From positions 1 to 37,921 of the forward strand of contig JAETOJ010000036.1 in assembly GCA_021768085.1 (NCBI GenBank): a stretch of DNA of 37,921 nucleotides, in the 5' to 3' direction. This DNA is from Bacillota bacterium (GTDB lineage: Bacteria; Bacillota; Clostridia; Oscillospirales; Oscillospiraceae). This document shows, in pieces, positions 14,405 through 22,705 of this stretch; within the stretch, counting starts at the first letter, position 1, and each line of letters begins with the position of its first letter. A program made the position numbers and the translations under genes. Below the pieces are notes generated by a model that was not told the DNA's origin, made no database searches, and was given only the letters and a program-made list of their open reading frames with translations.

Positions 14405-15796
14405 ATGGCGGAGCACTCCGCGCCGGAAAATAAAATGGGCGTCATGCCGGTGAACGCCCTGTTACTAAATATGGCCATACCTATTATGATCTCCATGCTG
14501 GTGCAGGCCCTTTACAATGTGGTGGACAGTTACTTCGTGTCCCAGATCAGCCAGGACGCGCTGAACGCGGTGTCCCTGGCTTTTCCGGTGCAGAACCTGA
14601 TGATTGCTGTCAGCGTAGGCACCGCCGTGGGCGTCAACGCCCTGCTGGCCCGAAGCCTGGGCCAGGGCGACCGGGAAAAGGTGAACCGCACGGCGGTGAA
14701 CGGCGTATTCCTGATGGCGCTGAGCTGCCTGACCTTCATGGTGCTGGGGCTGAGCTGCTCCCGGCTGTTCTACACCGTCCAGACCGATATCCCGGGCATC
14801 ATCCGCTATGGCGCGGACTACCTGAGCATTGTATGCGGCGGGAGCGCGGGGCTGTTCTTCGCAGTGCTGATGGAACGGTTGCTCCAGGCCACCGGCCGTA
14901 CCTTCTATACTATGATCGCCCAGGCGGTGGGGGCCGTCACCAACATCATCCTGGATCCCATCCTCATTTTCGGTCTGGGCCCCTTCCCCCGGATGGAGGT
15001 GGCGGGGGCGGCCCTGGCCACCGTGCTCGGCCAGATCCTGGGCTGCTGCGTGGGCATCTTCTTCAACGCCACCCGGAATCCCGAAGTCATCATGTCCTTC
15101 CGGGGCTTCCGTCCCCATGGCCCCACCATCCGGGAGATCTATTCCGTGGGCCTGCCCGGCATCGTCATGCAGTCCATCGGATCGGTGATGGTGTTCGGCA
15201 TGAACCAGATCCTCATCGCCTTTACCGACACGGCCACCGCGGTGTTCGGCATCTATTTCAAGCTCCAGTCCTTCTTCTTTATGCCGGTGTTCGGCCTCTG
15301 CAACGGCATGGTGCCCATTGTGGCCTATAACTTTGGGGCCCGCAAGCCGGATCGGATCGTCAAGGCCGTCAAGCTGTCCATCCTGTACGCCACCCTTCTG
15401 ATGATCCTGGGCTTCACCGTGTTCCAGCTGTTCCCCGGCCCGCTGCTGGAGCTGTTCCGGTCGGAGGAGGATATGTCGGGAAGCCTGCTGACCATCGGCA
15501 TACCCGCTCTGCGCATCATCGCCTTCAGCTGGCTGCTGGCGGGCTTCGGTATCGTGTCCGGCTCCGTGTTCCAGGCGCTGGATCACGGCGTGCTCAGCCT
15601 GACCACCTCGCTGGTGCGCCAGCTGGTGGTGCTGCTGCCGGTGGCCTTCCTGTTGGCCCGGCTGTTCCAAAACCTGGACGTAGTCTGGCTGGCCTTCCCC
15701 TTCGCAGAGCTGTTTTCCGCCACCCTGTGCGCCATTTTCCTCCGCCGGGTCTATCGGCATGAGATCCTGCCCCTCGCCTCCCAGCCGGAGGCGTAA
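14405..15796 (+). CDS. MATE family efflux transporter
   Basis: A 463-residue integral membrane protein. The start at 14405 has GGGAGGAGACGAGCC upstream; the longer frame from 14045 crosses the promoter and is rejected. It shows the two-fold MatE repeat with about 12 hydrophobic segments (first: NMAIPIMISMLVQALYNVV, with the typical DSYFVSQIS, and NALLARSLGQGD motif between helices 2 and 3; LLQATG and DPILIFGLG in the middle). These exporters use Na+ or H+ gradients to expel cationic drugs or metabolites. The substrate cannot be told. It is a single-gene transcript with its own promoter and terminator. Confidence 0.9.
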   Translation: MAEHSAPENKMGVMPVNALLLNMAIPIMISMLVQALYNVVDSYFVSQISQDALNAVSLAFPVQNLMIAVSVGTAVGVNALLARSLGQGDREKVNRTAVNGVFLMALSCLTFMVLGLSCSRLFYTVQTDIPGIIRYGADYLSIVCGGSAGLFFAVLMERLLQATGRTFYTMIAQAVGAVTNIILDPILIFGLGPFPRMEVAGAALATVLGQILGCCVGIFFNATRNPEVIMSFRGFRPHGPTIREIYSVGLPGIVMQSIGSVMVFGMNQILIAFTDTATAVFGIYFKLQSFFFMPVFGLCNGMVPIVAYNFGARKPDRIVKAVKLSILYATLLMILGFTVFQLFPGPLLELFRSEEDMSGSLLTIGIPALRIIAFSWLLAGFGIVSGSVFQALDHGVLSLTTSLVRQLVVLLPVAFLLARLFQNLDVVWLAFPFAELFSATLCAIFLRRVYRHEILPLASQPEA

Positions 15797-15810
15797 TCCC
15801 TCCAAACGCA

Positions 15811-15860
15811 AAACAGGCCCCGAGCCCGCCACCATTGGCGGAGGCCCGGGGCCTGTTTTA
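15811..15860. terminator. Bidirectional terminator between MATE and sulfatase genes
   Basis: AAACAGGCCCCGAGCCC...GGGCCTGTTTT forms a long stem with AAAC at the left and GTTTT at the right, serving the two convergent genes. Confidence 0.75.
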
Positions 15861-17732
15861 GTTTTTGTAGGAAAAATGGTGCTGCCGGTAGTACTCCAGA
15901 CAGCGGAACCGCCGCACCAGCTCCTGCTGGCCCGGGGTGAGCTCATCGTCCCACAGCAGGGCGCCGTCCGCCGTCATGCGCCTGCCCTGGACGTGTATGA
16001 CCGGGATCTCCCGGCGGATCTCGTCCATCGCCTGCATATAGGCGTCCCCCTCCCAGCCAAGCTGTTCAAAAAGCACGTTCATCAGGAAACAGGGAGAGAT
16101 GTCCGGCCCTGTCCCCACCAGGTCGTGGCCGATGGCCTCCTTGGCCGCGTCGTTGGCCCAGATCAGGTAAGGGGTAGACCAGTAGTTATAGAAGCTCCTC
16201 AGATCCTCCCAGAACAGATCGACGCCCACGGCGTCGTACACCGAGTTGTTGTTCCCCAGCCAGGGCTTGTGATCGCCGAACACCACCAGCACCACCGGCT
16301 CCTCCGCACCCCGCAGAGCGTCCACCAGCTTCGTCAGGTATATCTGGGTGTTCAGCACCGAGCCCAGGTAGTTGGCCAGGATGGTGCGCTGCTCCAGGGG
16401 CAGGTCATAGTTCTTCACCAGGCCGTCCACCCCGTCCCACCAGCACCGGTCGGTGCTGTACGGCCCGTGGCCCTGGTAGGTGACGGAGAAGGAGAACAGC
16501 GGCTCGTCCTCCTCCAGCCGCTCCAGCACCGTCTCGGTGAGGTCGGGCAGGAACAGGTAGTCGTTGAGGGTCTGATCGGCACCGTACACCGGCCCGTAGT
16601 AGTCCTCGGTGAACCGGTACTCGTCGAAGCCCAGATAGCGGTTGATATTGACCCGGTTGTAAAACCAGTTATTGCCGGGGTGGCCGCCGAAGGCCTGATA
16701 GCCCTGGTTTTTTAAGTACCACACGTAGGAGGAGGTATTGGAGCGGTAGTTCACGTCCTTGGGCCCCATGCCGGTGAGGAAGGCCCGCTCGGTGTCCACG
16801 GTGCCGCCGGCGAAGATGTTGGTGAGCAGGTTGCCGGTGTAGCTCTCCGCCTTTAGGGCATGGTACTGGGCATATACGTCCTGGGCAAACTCGACGCCCT
16901 CGAAGTCGGTGAAGTCGGTGAAGGCCTCCAGCATGAGCCCCACCACGTTGACCTTTTTGTCCTCCGGGATGTCCTTGTCCTCATATTGGGCCAGCAGCTC
17001 CCGCACCTCCCGCTCCGAGTAACCCTCCGGCGGGTCGGGCAGAGCGTCCTTCACGCTGTGTAGGAAGGGGTAGAGCAGCCCCCGGGCGATGTACTGCTGG
17101 GTGGACGACCATTGGTTGAGGTGCTGAATGCTGGCGTTGGCGTCATAGATGCCTTCGCTGGCGTATACCGGCACCAGGGCGGCAGCGCAGGCCAGCCCGG
17201 CGGCGGCCACCGCCGCCCGGAACCGGCCCCGGGGCCTGCCTCGGGCCAGCAGGGCCGGCAGGATCACGCACACTGCCGCGCACAGCAGGGCCACCACCAC
17301 CTTGCTGGAGAGGAACAGCTGATACTGCCCCGCCATCTTCCCCGCCTCCCCCAGGATGAGCAGGTCGGAGGCAATGACCGGGTCGTCCCGGAAGGCCAGC
17401 TTGTAGTAGTTCCCCACCGACAGGCCCAGCACCGGCAGGGCGGTCAGCAGGCAGGCCAGCCATCCCCGCCCGGTGGCGGCGTACAGCAGTGCGGTCAGCA
17501 CCAGGGGGGGCAGCAGGTTGAGCAGGAGCAAAACCGGTTGGCTGAGGTAGTCCAGCAGGAGCACCCGGGCGCTGAAGCCCCCCGTGGCCAGCAGCAGAGA
17601 GGCCAACCCCAGGCCGACGGCGGCCCCGGCCAGCACCAGGGCGTTCCACAGCCAGAAGGCCGCCCGCCGCTTGGGGGACAGGCCGTCCGCCGGGCGGGTC
17701 TGGAACAGGAAGCAGGAAAAAATAGAGTTCAT
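15858..17732 (-). CDS. LTA-synthase-family sulfatase (phosphoglycerol transferase)
   Basis: A 624-residue protein started at MNSIFSC (ATG at 17732, GGAG eight bases upstream); an open frame extends to 17870 but lacks an RBS. Several N-terminal membrane segments (residues ~25-190) precede the extracellular sulfatase-like domain. Expected catalytic residues can be matched: E269 (MLEAF), nucleophile T311 (AGGTVDTE), HGPY and FGDHKPW. In LTA synthases these carry out transfer of glycerol phosphate from phosphatidylglycerol to build the lipoteichoic acid chain; other members modify other glycolipids. Length agrees with LtaS (~640). The substrate is inferred from family membership. Confidence 0.8.
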   Translation of the reverse strand: MNSIFSCFLFQTRPADGLSPKRRAAFWLWNALVLAGAAVGLGLASLLLATGGFSARVLLLDYLSQPVLLLLNLLPPLVLTALLYAATGRGWLACLLTALPVLGLSVGNYYKLAFRDDPVIASDLLILGEAGKMAGQYQLFLSSKVVVALLCAAVCVILPALLARGRPRGRFRAAVAAAGLACAAALVPVYASEGIYDANASIQHLNQWSSTQQYIARGLLYPFLHSVKDALPDPPEGYSEREVRELLAQYEDKDIPEDKKVNVVGLMLEAFTDFTDFEGVEFAQDVYAQYHALKAESYTGNLLTNIFAGGTVDTERAFLTGMGPKDVNYRSNTSSYVWYLKNQGYQAFGGHPGNNWFYNRVNINRYLGFDEYRFTEDYYGPVYGADQTLNDYLFLPDLTETVLERLEEDEPLFSFSVTYQGHGPYSTDRCWWDGVDGLVKNYDLPLEQRTILANYLGSVLNTQIYLTKLVDALRGAEEPVVLVVFGDHKPWLGNNNSVYDAVGVDLFWEDLRSFYNYWSTPYLIWANDAAKEAIGHDLVGTGPDISPCFLMNVLFEQLGWEGDAYMQAMDEIRREIPVIHVQGRRMTADGALLWDDELTPGQQELVRRFRCLEYYRQHHFSYKN

Positions 17733-17838
17733 CAGGGTTTCTCCGATCCTTTCGGGTTTCTCTTTCTGCCGGGGCATACGCCCCGGGCCGCGAATCGGCT
17801 CCGCGCAAAACGCGCGGCGCAGTACACAGTATAACACA

Positions 17839-17876
17839 GCCGCCCCCGGATTGCACGGGGACGGCCGCATTTTTTT
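17839..17876 (+). terminator. Rightward hairpin with T7 run, no matching gene upstream
   Basis: GCCGCCCCCG / CGGGGACGGC (one mismatch) with a 7-base loop, followed by TTTTTTT on the plus strand. Both flanking genes are on the minus strand, so it is not their terminator. It could stop antisense transcription or be chance GC structure. Confidence 0.4.
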
Positions 17877-17925
17877 GATAGAAAGTTTTTGAAGCCGTGC
17901 CAGCGGCCGCCGGGGCCGAACCTTT

Positions 17926-19350
17926 TTAGTAGGCCAGCTTGTCGTCCAGCCAGCCCTTCAGCTCGCTGATGGGCACACGCACCTGATCCATGGTGTCCCG
18001 ATCCCGGATGGTGACGGCGTGATCCGCCTCCGTCTTGTCGTCGCCCACGGTGGCGAAGTCCACGGTGACACAGTAGGGGGTGCCGATCTCGTCCTGCCGG
18101 CGGTAGCGCTTGCCGATGGAGCCGGCGTCGTCGTAGTCCACCATGAAATACTTGGACAGCTCGGTCTGAATCTCCCGGGCCTTGTCCCCCAACTTCTTGG
18201 ACAGGGGCAGCACCGCGCACTTGAAGGGGGCCAGCGCCGGGTGGAGGCGCAGTACGGTACGCACGTCGTTCTTCTCGGCGTCCACCACCTCCTCATCGTA
18301 GGCGTTGCACAGGAAGGCCAGCAGCATCCGCTCTACCCCCAGGGACGGCTCGATAACATAGGGGATATAATGCTCGTTTTTCTCCTGATCGAAATAGGTC
18401 AGATCCTTGCCGGAGGTGGTCTGGTGGGCGTTCAGGTCGAAGTTGGTGCGGCTGGCCACCCCCCACAGCTCGCCCCAGTCGGTGAAGGGGAAGGCGAATT
18501 CAAAGTCGGTGGTGGCGTTGGAGTAGTGGCTCAGCTCCTCGGGGTCGTGGTCACGCAGGCGCAGGTTCTCGTCCTTGATGCCCAGATCCAGCAGCCACTG
18601 GTGGCAGAAGTTCTTCCAGTAGGCAAACCACTCCAGCTCGGTGCCCGGCTGGCAGAAGAACTCCAGCTCCATCTGCTCGAACTCCCGGGTGCGGAAGATG
18701 AAGTTGCCCGGGGTGATCTCGTTGCGGAAGCTCTTACCGATCTGACACACGCCGAAGGGCAGCTTCCGCCGGGTGGAGCGCTGAACGTTGACGAAGTTGG
18801 TGAAGATGCCCTGGGCGGTCTCGGGGCGGAGGTACACCGTGTTCTTCGCGTCCTCGGTGACCCCCTGGAAGGTCTTAAACATCAGGTTGAACTGGCGTAT
18901 GTCCGTCCAGTTAAACTTGCCGCAGCTGGGGCAGGCGATCTGGTGCTCATCAATGAACGCCTTCATCTCCTGCTGGCTCATGGCGTCCACGCTGTGGCCC
19001 AGCTCGAAGTTGTGCTCCTGGCACCAGTCCTCGATCACCTTGTCGGCGCGGAAGCGCTCCTTGCACTCCTTGCAGTCCATCAGCGGGTCGGAGAAGCCGC
19101 CCACGTGGCCGGAGGCCACCCACACCTGGGGGTTCATGAGGATGGCGGCGTCCAGCCCCACGTTGTAGGGGTTCTCCTGGACGAACTTTTTCCACCAGGC
19201 CTTTTTCACGTTGTTTTTCAGCTCCACCCCCAGGGGGCCGTAGTCCCAGGTGTTGGCCAAGCCGCCGTAGATCTCGGATCCGGGGAAGATGAAGCCTCGG
19301 CCCTTGCAAAGAGCCACAATCTTTTCCATGGATTTTTCACTGTTTTTCAC
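17926..19350 (-). CDS. glyQS: Glycyl-tRNA synthetase (single-chain class II type)
   Basis: A 474-residue class II synthetase that charges tRNA-Gly with glycine, the dimeric type also found in eukaryotes and many Gram-positives rather than the alpha2beta2 GlyQ/GlyS form. Motif 2 ([24 protein letters not shown], only part quoted: [10 protein letters not shown] and FRTREFEQ) and motif 3 (EPSLGVERM) are visible, with a C-terminal anticodon-binding domain (CAVLPL...). An internal CPSCG and MDCKEC zinc-like segment is also present. A T-box leader sits in its 5' region, so expression rises when uncharged tRNA-Gly accumulates. Confidence 0.95.
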   Translation of the reverse strand: MKNSEKSMEKIVALCKGRGFIFPGSEIYGGLANTWDYGPLGVELKNNVKKAWWKKFVQENPYNVGLDAAILMNPQVWVASGHVGGFSDPLMDCKECKERFRADKVIEDWCQEHNFELGHSVDAMSQQEMKAFIDEHQIACPSCGKFNWTDIRQFNLMFKTFQGVTEDAKNTVYLRPETAQGIFTNFVNVQRSTRRKLPFGVCQIGKSFRNEITPGNFIFRTREFEQMELEFFCQPGTELEWFAYWKNFCHQWLLDLGIKDENLRLRDHDPEELSHYSNATTDFEFAFPFTDWGELWGVASRTNFDLNAHQTTSGKDLTYFDQEKNEHYIPYVIEPSLGVERMLLAFLCNAYDEEVVDAEKNDVRTVLRLHPALAPFKCAVLPLSKKLGDKAREIQTELSKYFMVDYDDAGSIGKRYRRQDEIGTPYCVTVDFATVGDDKTEADHAVTIRDRDTMDQVRVPISELKGWLDDKLAY

Positions 19351-19383
19351 AATATCATGCTTCCTTTCTGCTGATTCGGCTCA

Positions 19384-19620
19384 AAACGAAAAAACGCCCC
19401 GAGCCCTTTGGCTCAGGGCGAACGAAAACGTCCGCGGTTCCACCTGATTTCGCGCCGGCTGACAGCTCCGGCGCGCACTCTTGCCCGGTAACGGCGGGGC
19501 CGCCGGGCCATTTCCTGCCCGGGCTCGGGAGGGCCTTCCCGCCGCGCCTTCGGGGGACTCGCACCGTCCGTCCCCTCTCTGAAGCCCCGTGCGCGGGGTA
19601 CTGTTCTCCGTCATCGCTGA
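19384..19620 (-). promoter_or_regulatory. T-box riboswitch of glyQS
   Basis: The minus strand has the canonical T-box core AGGTGGAACCGCGG (19432-19445), preceded by a long GC-rich stem I region with the AGTA motif (in GAACAGTACCCC) and followed by a terminator. The core is complementary to the NCCA end of uncharged tRNA. Placement directly before a glycyl-tRNA synthetase predicts tRNA-Gly as the ligand; the specifier codon was not assigned with certainty. Confidence 0.9.
19389..19420 (-). terminator. T-box terminator hairpin
   Basis: Minus-strand stem CGCCCTGAGCC / GGGCTCGGGGCG with a short AAA loop, followed by TTTTTT. It is the conditional terminator of the riboswitch. Confidence 0.85.
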
Positions 19621-19629
19621 TTGGCAGAC

Positions 19630-19658
19630 ATTATATCACCCTCTCCCCCGGCTGTCAA
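19630..19658 (-). promoter_or_regulatory. glyQS promoter
   Basis: Minus strand TTGACA, 17-base spacer, TATAAT, both perfect consensus, ending 10 bases before the T-box. Confidence 0.9.
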
Positions 19659-19723
19659 GTGGGCCCGCCCCAAACGCGCCGCCGGGGACCCGAAAAAAAA
19701 GCCCCGGATTTATACTTTTTTCA

Positions 19724-19752
19724 TTTCCTTTTTTAAAATAGTATGTTATAAT
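19724..19752 (+). promoter_or_regulatory. zapA promoter
   Basis: TTTCCT, 17-base spacer, TATAAT in an AT-rich patch, 35 bases before the zapA ATG. Confidence 0.6.
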
Positions 19753-19786
19753 GTATTATCCGATAAATTGCGCAGGAGGGAACGCC

Positions 19787-20101
19787 ATGCAAAACCGCGT
19801 CACCATCACCGTAGGTGGATTGAAATACACCCTGCTGGCCGCCGAGGGGGAGGATTATGTCCACCGTGTCGCCAGCTACGTCAACGACAAGCTGAAGGAG
19901 ACCAGCGGTCAGGGCGGCATCTCCCAGATGGACGGCGCCATCCTCACCGCCATCAACATTGCGGACGAGCGCTTCAAAGAGCAGGAGGCGTCGGAAAACC
20001 TCCGCCGCCAGATCAAGGAACTGCTGGAGGAGAACTCCAAGCTGAAGTCGGAGCTAAGTGAATCCAAGCGGGAGATCTTCAAGCTCCAGCAGAAGCGGTA
20101 G
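19787..20101 (+). CDS. zapA: Cell division protein ZapA
   Basis: A 104-residue protein started at 19787 (CAGGAGG, 7 bases upstream). The N-terminal half (VTITVGGLKYTL, then YVHRVASYVNDKL) is the ZapA globular domain and the C-terminal half is a coiled coil (EENSKLKSELSESKREIFKLQQK). ZapA binds FtsZ at midcell and bundles its filaments during Z-ring assembly. It is followed after 69 bases by the U32 gene, with no evident terminator between, so the two may be co-transcribed. Confidence 0.85.
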   Translation: MQNRVTITVGGLKYTLLAAEGEDYVHRVASYVNDKLKETSGQGGISQMDGAILTAINIADERFKEQEASENLRRQIKELLEENSKLKSELSESKREIFKLQQKR

Positions 20102-20170
20102 GCGCACACCGGCCAACAAAGCCCTTCCCCTACAGATACCAAATTTCTAAGAAGGAACGAGAGAGAACCT

Positions 20171-22504
20171 ATGGAGATACTTGCCCCCGCAGGAAGCCCC
20201 GAGGCCCTGCGCGCCGCGGTGTGCGCAGGGGCGGACGCGGTCTACCTGGGCTTTGGCCAATTTAACGCCCGCCGGGGCGCCCGGAACTTTACCCGGGACG
20301 AATTCGCCTCGGCGGTTTCCTACTGCCATCTTCGAGGCGTGAAGGTGTACCTCACCCTCAACACCCTGTGCTCCGACCGGGAACTGCCAGACGCGGTGGA
20401 CTGCGCCGTCCAGGCCTCCAAGCTGGGGGCGGACGCGGTGCTGGTACAGGATCTGGGCCTGGTGCGCTCACTGCGGCAGGCCGCCCCCGATCTGCCCCTC
20501 CACGCCTCCACCCAGATGTCCCTCCACAGCCTGGACGGCGTGAAGCAGGCCGCCGACCTGGGTGTCACCCGGGCTGTGCTGGCCCGGGAGCTGTCCCGGA
20601 CGGACATCGCCTACATCTGTGAGCGCTCCCCCATCGAGATCGAGGTGTTCGTCCACGGGGCCCTGTGTATGTGCTACTCCGGCCAGTGCTTTCTGTCCTC
20701 CGTCATCGGCGGGCGCAGTGGCAACCGGGGTATGTGCGCCCAGCCCTGCCGCCTGCCCTACGGCTGGGGGGATCTGGCCGACGGCTACCCCCTGTCGCTG
20801 AAGGATATGTCGCTGGCGGGCCATTTGCAGGAGCTCCAGGACATGGGGGTGGCCAGCGCCAAAATCGAGGGGCGGATGAAACGGCCCGAATACGTCTATA
20901 TTGTCACGAAGGTATACGCCGACGCCCTCCGGGAGGGCCGGGAGCCCACCGCGGACGAGCTGCGCCGGCTGGAGCAGGCCTTCTCCCGGCAGGGCTTTAC
21001 CGACGGCTACTACCTGGGCCAGACCGGCCCGGATATGTTCGGCGTGCGGGAGGAGACCAAGCCCCCCCGGGAGCTGTTCTCCCACGCCAGGGCGGCCTAT
21101 GAGAAGGGGGAAGGCCCCGGCGTGCCAGTGAAGTTCTACGCCATGATCCGGCCCGGGGAGCCCATCCAGGTGGGAGTGGAGGACAGTGAGGGCCGGGTGG
21201 CCACCGCCGCCGGCAAGATCCCCGAGCCCGCCCGCCGCCGTCCCACCTCCCAGGCGGAGGTGGAGGCCCAGCTGGGCAAGACCGGGGGCACCCCCTTCAC
21301 CGCCGCCGGGATGCGCACCCTGGTGGAGGGCGGGCTGAACGTCCCCCTTTCGGCGGTGAACGCCCTGCGGCGGCAGGTGCTGGACGAGCTGTCACGCCAG
21401 CGCACCGCTCTGCCCCAGCGCCGCCACGGGGAGTACAAGGTGGGGGCCCGGTACGAGAACCGCCGGGAGGAGCCGGAGCTGTACGTCTCCCTGCGCCACG
21501 CGGGGCAGCTCACCTTTGAGCTGGTGAAGGCCAAGCCCGCCCTGATCACCCTCCCCGCCGACGAGATCGCCGCCCACCCGGACGACGCAGCGGGGGCCAT
21601 CCAGCGGGGCGTAACCGTGGCGGCGGTGCTGCCCCGGATCTGCTTCGACCGGGAGCTGCCCAGGCTCCGGGAGGACTTGGCCGCCTGCCGGGAGATCGGC
21701 GTCACCGACGTCTACGTGGGCAATCTGGGGCTGGTGCCCCTGTGCAAGGAGCTGGGCTTCAACCTCCGGGGGGACTTCGGCCTCCAGGTGTTCAACAGCC
21801 AGGGGCTGAAGGAGTACAAGCGGCTGGGCTTCCAATCCCTCACCGCCTCCTTCGAGCTGAAGCTGGCCCAGATCCGGGATCTCAGCAAGGCGGTGGACAC
21901 CGAGATCATCGGCTACGGCCGCCTGCCCCTGATGATCACGGAGAACTGCGCGGTGAAGAACCAGTCGGGCCAGTGCACCTGCGGCAATGTGAACCAGCTG
22001 ATTGACCGGAAGGGCGTCCGCTTCCCGGTGGAGAAGGCCTGGGGCTGCCGCAACGAGCTGCTGAACGCCAACAAGATCTTCCTGGCGGACAAGCCGGAGG
22101 ACTGGAAAAAGGCGGGATTGCGGGCCGTCCGGCTGCTGTTCACCACGGAGAACGGCGTGCGTGGAGTAGGGGCGGGCGATCTGCGCCCCCAGCCCCATGG
22201 CCGCGCGGAACAGGGCCTGGTCGTGGAGCTCCTCCAGCTCCAGGCTCAAATTGGTAAGTACCTCCAGCAATTCCCGGCCGCCCTCGCCGAGCCTGAGCTC
22301 AATTTCATCTTCTATGTCGGACAGGCGGGCTTGCAAGTCTTTTGCTTTCCCGCTGTCTTTATCCTGTTGACTGGCCCATTCATCTACCATATAATAGAGC
22401 TCGTTTATCAGTTCTGTCATAGCAAAACCTCCGATTTTTCGATATTTACATTTTTATTATACTACCGATTTATAAATAGTCAAGAGGCTTTATGGAAATT
22501 TTAG
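20171..22504 (+). CDS. Peptidase U32 family protein with replaced C-terminus
   Basis: A 777-codon ORF. Residues 1 to ~660 are a U32 family protein of the two-part type (RlhA/TrhP-like): MEILAPAGSPEALRAAVCAGADAVYLG, HGALCMCYSGQCFLSS with the Cys set, MCAQPCRLPY, then CAVKNQSGQCTCG and AWGCRNELLNA. Relatives hydroxylate RNA bases. After LLFTTEN (about position 22150) the family sequence stops and the frame reads through the antisense of a DUF6809-like gene, giving a hydrophobic, low-GC, foreign tail up to a stop at 22504 inside the next gene. The usual ~35-residue end of the family is missing, so activity may be impaired. Confidence 0.8.
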   Translation: MEILAPAGSPEALRAAVCAGADAVYLGFGQFNARRGARNFTRDEFASAVSYCHLRGVKVYLTLNTLCSDRELPDAVDCAVQASKLGADAVLVQDLGLVRSLRQAAPDLPLHASTQMSLHSLDGVKQAADLGVTRAVLARELSRTDIAYICERSPIEIEVFVHGALCMCYSGQCFLSSVIGGRSGNRGMCAQPCRLPYGWGDLADGYPLSLKDMSLAGHLQELQDMGVASAKIEGRMKRPEYVYIVTKVYADALREGREPTADELRRLEQAFSRQGFTDGYYLGQTGPDMFGVREETKPPRELFSHARAAYEKGEGPGVPVKFYAMIRPGEPIQVGVEDSEGRVATAAGKIPEPARRRPTSQAEVEAQLGKTGGTPFTAAGMRTLVEGGLNVPLSAVNALRRQVLDELSRQRTALPQRRHGEYKVGARYENRREEPELYVSLRHAGQLTFELVKAKPALITLPADEIAAHPDDAAGAIQRGVTVAAVLPRICFDRELPRLREDLAACREIGVTDVYVGNLGLVPLCKELGFNLRGDFGLQVFNSQGLKEYKRLGFQSLTASFELKLAQIRDLSKAVDTEIIGYGRLPLMITENCAVKNQSGQCTCGNVNQLIDRKGVRFPVEKAWGCRNELLNANKIFLADKPEDWKKAGLRAVRLLFTTENGVRGVGAGDLRPQPHGRAEQGLVVELLQLQAQIGKYLQQFPAALAEPELNFIFYVGQAGLQVFCFPAVFILLTGPFIYHIIELVYQFCHSKTSDFSIFTFLLYYRFINSQEALWKF

Positions 22505-22705
22505 CACAACGTATCAAGGAACAACGCCTTGAAAACAAATTAAAACAAACAGAAGTTGCCGATGCTATTGGGGTCGCCATCAGCACCTATTGCAGTTATG
22601 AATACGGCCAACGGGAGCCCGGTGCCACCGCAATTGCAAAATTGGCACGGCTTTTCCATGTATCCACTGACTACCTGCTGGGCGTAAACGAGCCAGCGCC
22701 GGGTG
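22155..22705. mobile_element. Inserted cassette: DUF6809-like gene and XRE gene, no recombinase
   Basis: The segment between the end of U32 homology and the first Maf residue holds two divergent genes with mostly lower-GC sequence: a DUF6809-like ORF (minus) and an XRE domain (plus), with an AT-rich control region at 22421-22491 containing two copies of CCGATTT. It truncates the U32 gene and replaces the start of maf. No integrase, transposase or terminal repeat was found, so the mechanism of arrival is unknown. Boundaries are approximate, set by where family homology ends. Confidence 0.55.
22160..22420 (-). pseudogene. DUF6809-like protein, 3' end lost
   Basis: From an ATG at 22420 with GGAGG eight bases upstream, about 87 codons encode a helical protein beginning MTELINELYYMVDEW and reaching EELHDQALFRAAMGLGAQIA, which aligns with the gene at 35825 (LEDLYYG..., ENFILGFRLGVRIMAE). 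After that the frame continues open, antisense to the U32 gene, to a stop at 21392, so the native stop was lost at the junction. Such small helical proteins are common in clostridial integrative elements. Their function is unknown. It is divergent from the XRE domain next door. Confidence 0.55.

Noticed and set aside
14465-15946. A 493-codon open frame on the minus strand opposite the MATE gene
   Set aside because: Rich in His, Gln and Glu, with no domain pattern; a shadow of the GC-rich MATE coding sequence.
15759-16715. Open frame on the plus strand opposite the LTA-synthase-like gene
   Set aside because: No RBS or family pattern, low-complexity Val/His-rich composition typical of antisense GC-rich frames.
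18019-19374. Long plus-strand frame opposite glyQS
   Set aside because: Antisense shadow of a strongly conserved enzyme; it would also run through the start of glyQS.
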